A DNA stretch of 64,000 nt, from NCBI RefSeq assembly GCF_040760075.1, contig NZ_CP142884.1, forward strand, positions 5,146,001 through 5,210,000, in the 5' to 3' direction. This DNA comes from Sphingobacterium sp. R2. GTDB taxonomy: Bacteria; Bacteroidota; Bacteroidia; Sphingobacteriales; Sphingobacteriaceae. Shown here piece by piece: positions 63,172-64,000 of the stretch. Numbering within the stretch: position 1 is the first letter of the stretch; the number at the start of each line of letters is the position of its first letter. The translations under genes were made by a program, and so were the position numbers. Under the pieces are notes generated by a model. It ran no database searches. It was given only the letters and a program-made list of their open reading frames with translations, and was not told where the DNA came from.

Positions 63172-64000
63172 CTATTGCCCTTCTTTCGGGTCAATTGCGG
63201 CAGCCACTGCAGTGAGCGCCAAGGCTCCCCCAACAATCATCGCTCCTTGTCCTTTTTTCTCTTTAACAGCCACCACATCCCCACGCCTATTATATAATTC
63301 AATTATATTGTTAAGCGCTACAGCACCCGTCTGCCAAAGCTGGGCAGCATAAAATCTTTGCTCCGTAGTTTTAGGAACTGCTTTACCATCTTCCAAAATA
63401 GAATAACTTAGATAGCTCCTTAAACTGTATGGTGATTCAGCACCTTCAAATCGCGCAAGTTTCACTGCATAACTCTCCCCATTCATATCATACATATACA
63501 CTTTCTCTTTTCGAGATGATCGTACAATGGCTTTAACATCATTTTTAAAATCAAAATAATGCCCATCCACATAGGCATGTGGTGGGATAAGTACCACATC
63601 TTTAGGTAAACTTACCGATCCCGTAATATAACCATTAACCCATGCGTCGTTGAATAACGTTGTATTTCGAGTATCTATATTGGAAACAGAGGCGTTCACC
63701 TTTCCGTTAAAATCGGCTTTTTCGGCTGAATAGCCTACCGCTTTACCGTTAATAACCAAGGCCGAACTTTTAAGATCCCATAAGATCGGCTTATCAATTT
63801 TGTTTTCTATCCGCAGATAAATTCGACCATCTCGGTCGGCAAAGGAATAATCGATTTGTAGCGTATCATTATCAAAAGAAAATGTTCCTTTGTCTTCATC
63901 TTTCTTTACATTCTCGCCGTTGAATGTCATGAGGTAATTAGAAGAACAGGCTGAAAGAAAAACAGCACAATAAATTGGCATGAGCATTTTAAATACTTTT
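63172..64000 (-). CDS. Lipoprotein of unknown function, 5' end probably outside the window
   Basis: The first ATG in the window (63987) gives 271 residues starting MLMPIYCAVFLSAC, with lipobox LSAC. The signal peptide looks short, and the frame stays open to the window edge with KVFK before this Met, so the true start is probably a few codons outside. The mature part has beta-rich stretches (SFDNDTLQIDYSFADRDGRIYLRI, IPPHAYVDGHYFDF) and a hydrophobic, glycine/alanine-rich stretch near the C-terminus (GAMIVGGALALTAVAAA), possibly a membrane-interacting segment. No family recognised. Confidence 0.7.
   Translation of the reverse strand, partial: KVFKMLMPIYCAVFLSACSSNYLMTFNGENVKKDEDKGTFSFDNDTLQIDYSFADRDGRIYLRIENKIDKPILWDLKSSALVINGKAVGYSAEKADFNGKVNASVSNIDTRNTTLFNDAWVNGYITGSVSLPKDVVLIPPHAYVDGHYFDFKNDVKAIVRSSRKEKVYMYDMNGESYAVKLARFEGAESPYSLRSYLSYSILEDGKAVPKTTEQRFYAAQLWQTGAVALNNIIELYNRRGDVVAVKEKKGQGAMIVGGALALTAVAAAIDPKEGQ

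Overview
The window looks like chromosomal DNA of a Bacteroidota bacterium, most likely Sphingobacteriaceae (Sphingobacterium-like). The evidence is a SusC/SusD pair, a hybrid two-component regulator of polysaccharide use, many lipoproteins and DUF families typical of the phylum, AT-rich intergenic DNA without Shine-Dalgarno sequences, and several -7 elements of the TAnnTTTG type. I see no insertion sequence, prophage or CRISPR array.

Layout. 1-4.7 kb: end of a PF10136 'site-specific recombinase' family gene with an apparent N-terminal frameshift, a tiny ArsR-C-terminus-like protein with a VOC protein, a DUF202 membrane protein, an acyl desaturase and a short-chain dehydrogenase. 4.8-9.5 kb: a GAF/PAS hybrid histidine kinase, and an ECF sigma factor with its RskA-like anti-sigma factor. 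9.8-18.3 kb: tRNA-Leu(TAG), a cysteine-rich secreted protein, a ROK sugar kinase without the usual zinc cysteines, an M13 peptidase, a GH2 glycosidase, a DUF6496 mini-protein, a lipoprotein, a DUF1275 protein and an unknown short protein. 18.3-24.0 kb: a three-gene RND efflux operon (adaptor, pump, outer-membrane factor) whose adaptor reading frame is broken at two A_AAA_AAG heptamers. 24.1-30.1 kb: a 1999-residue alpha-2-macroglobulin-like protein that contains a SusC-type carboxypeptidase-regulatory and TonB plug module just before the macroglobulin core domain.

31.3-46.8 kb is a polysaccharide utilisation locus. SusC-SusD form one minus-strand unit. A second minus-strand operon encodes a GH88/105 unsaturated uronyl hydrolase, a DUF2264 protein, a BNR_4 beta-propeller protein and a second DUF2264 protein. 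A divergent hybrid two-component sensor sits at the far end. The likely scheme is: SusCD binds and imports oligosaccharides, the propeller acts as lyase or rhamnosidase, the DUF2264 proteins act on glucuronic-acid-type linkages, GH105 removes the unsaturated uronate, and the sensor induces the set. The target is inferred to be a uronic-acid-containing glycan, possibly with rhamnose-glucuronate ends.

46.9-64 kb is mixed: a single-domain response regulator, divergent HxlR/YceI genes with a tandem-dyad operator candidate, an ABC ATPase fragment overlapping a DUF2931 gene, a GNAT acetyltransferase, small membrane and secreted proteins, a Pr6Pr protein, a glutaminase-A-type secreted protein, an MscS channel, YggS, a glutamine amidotransferase, a lipoprotein, a divergent mdaB/LysR pair, a 5'-truncated efflux adaptor remnant and a lipoprotein running to the window edge.
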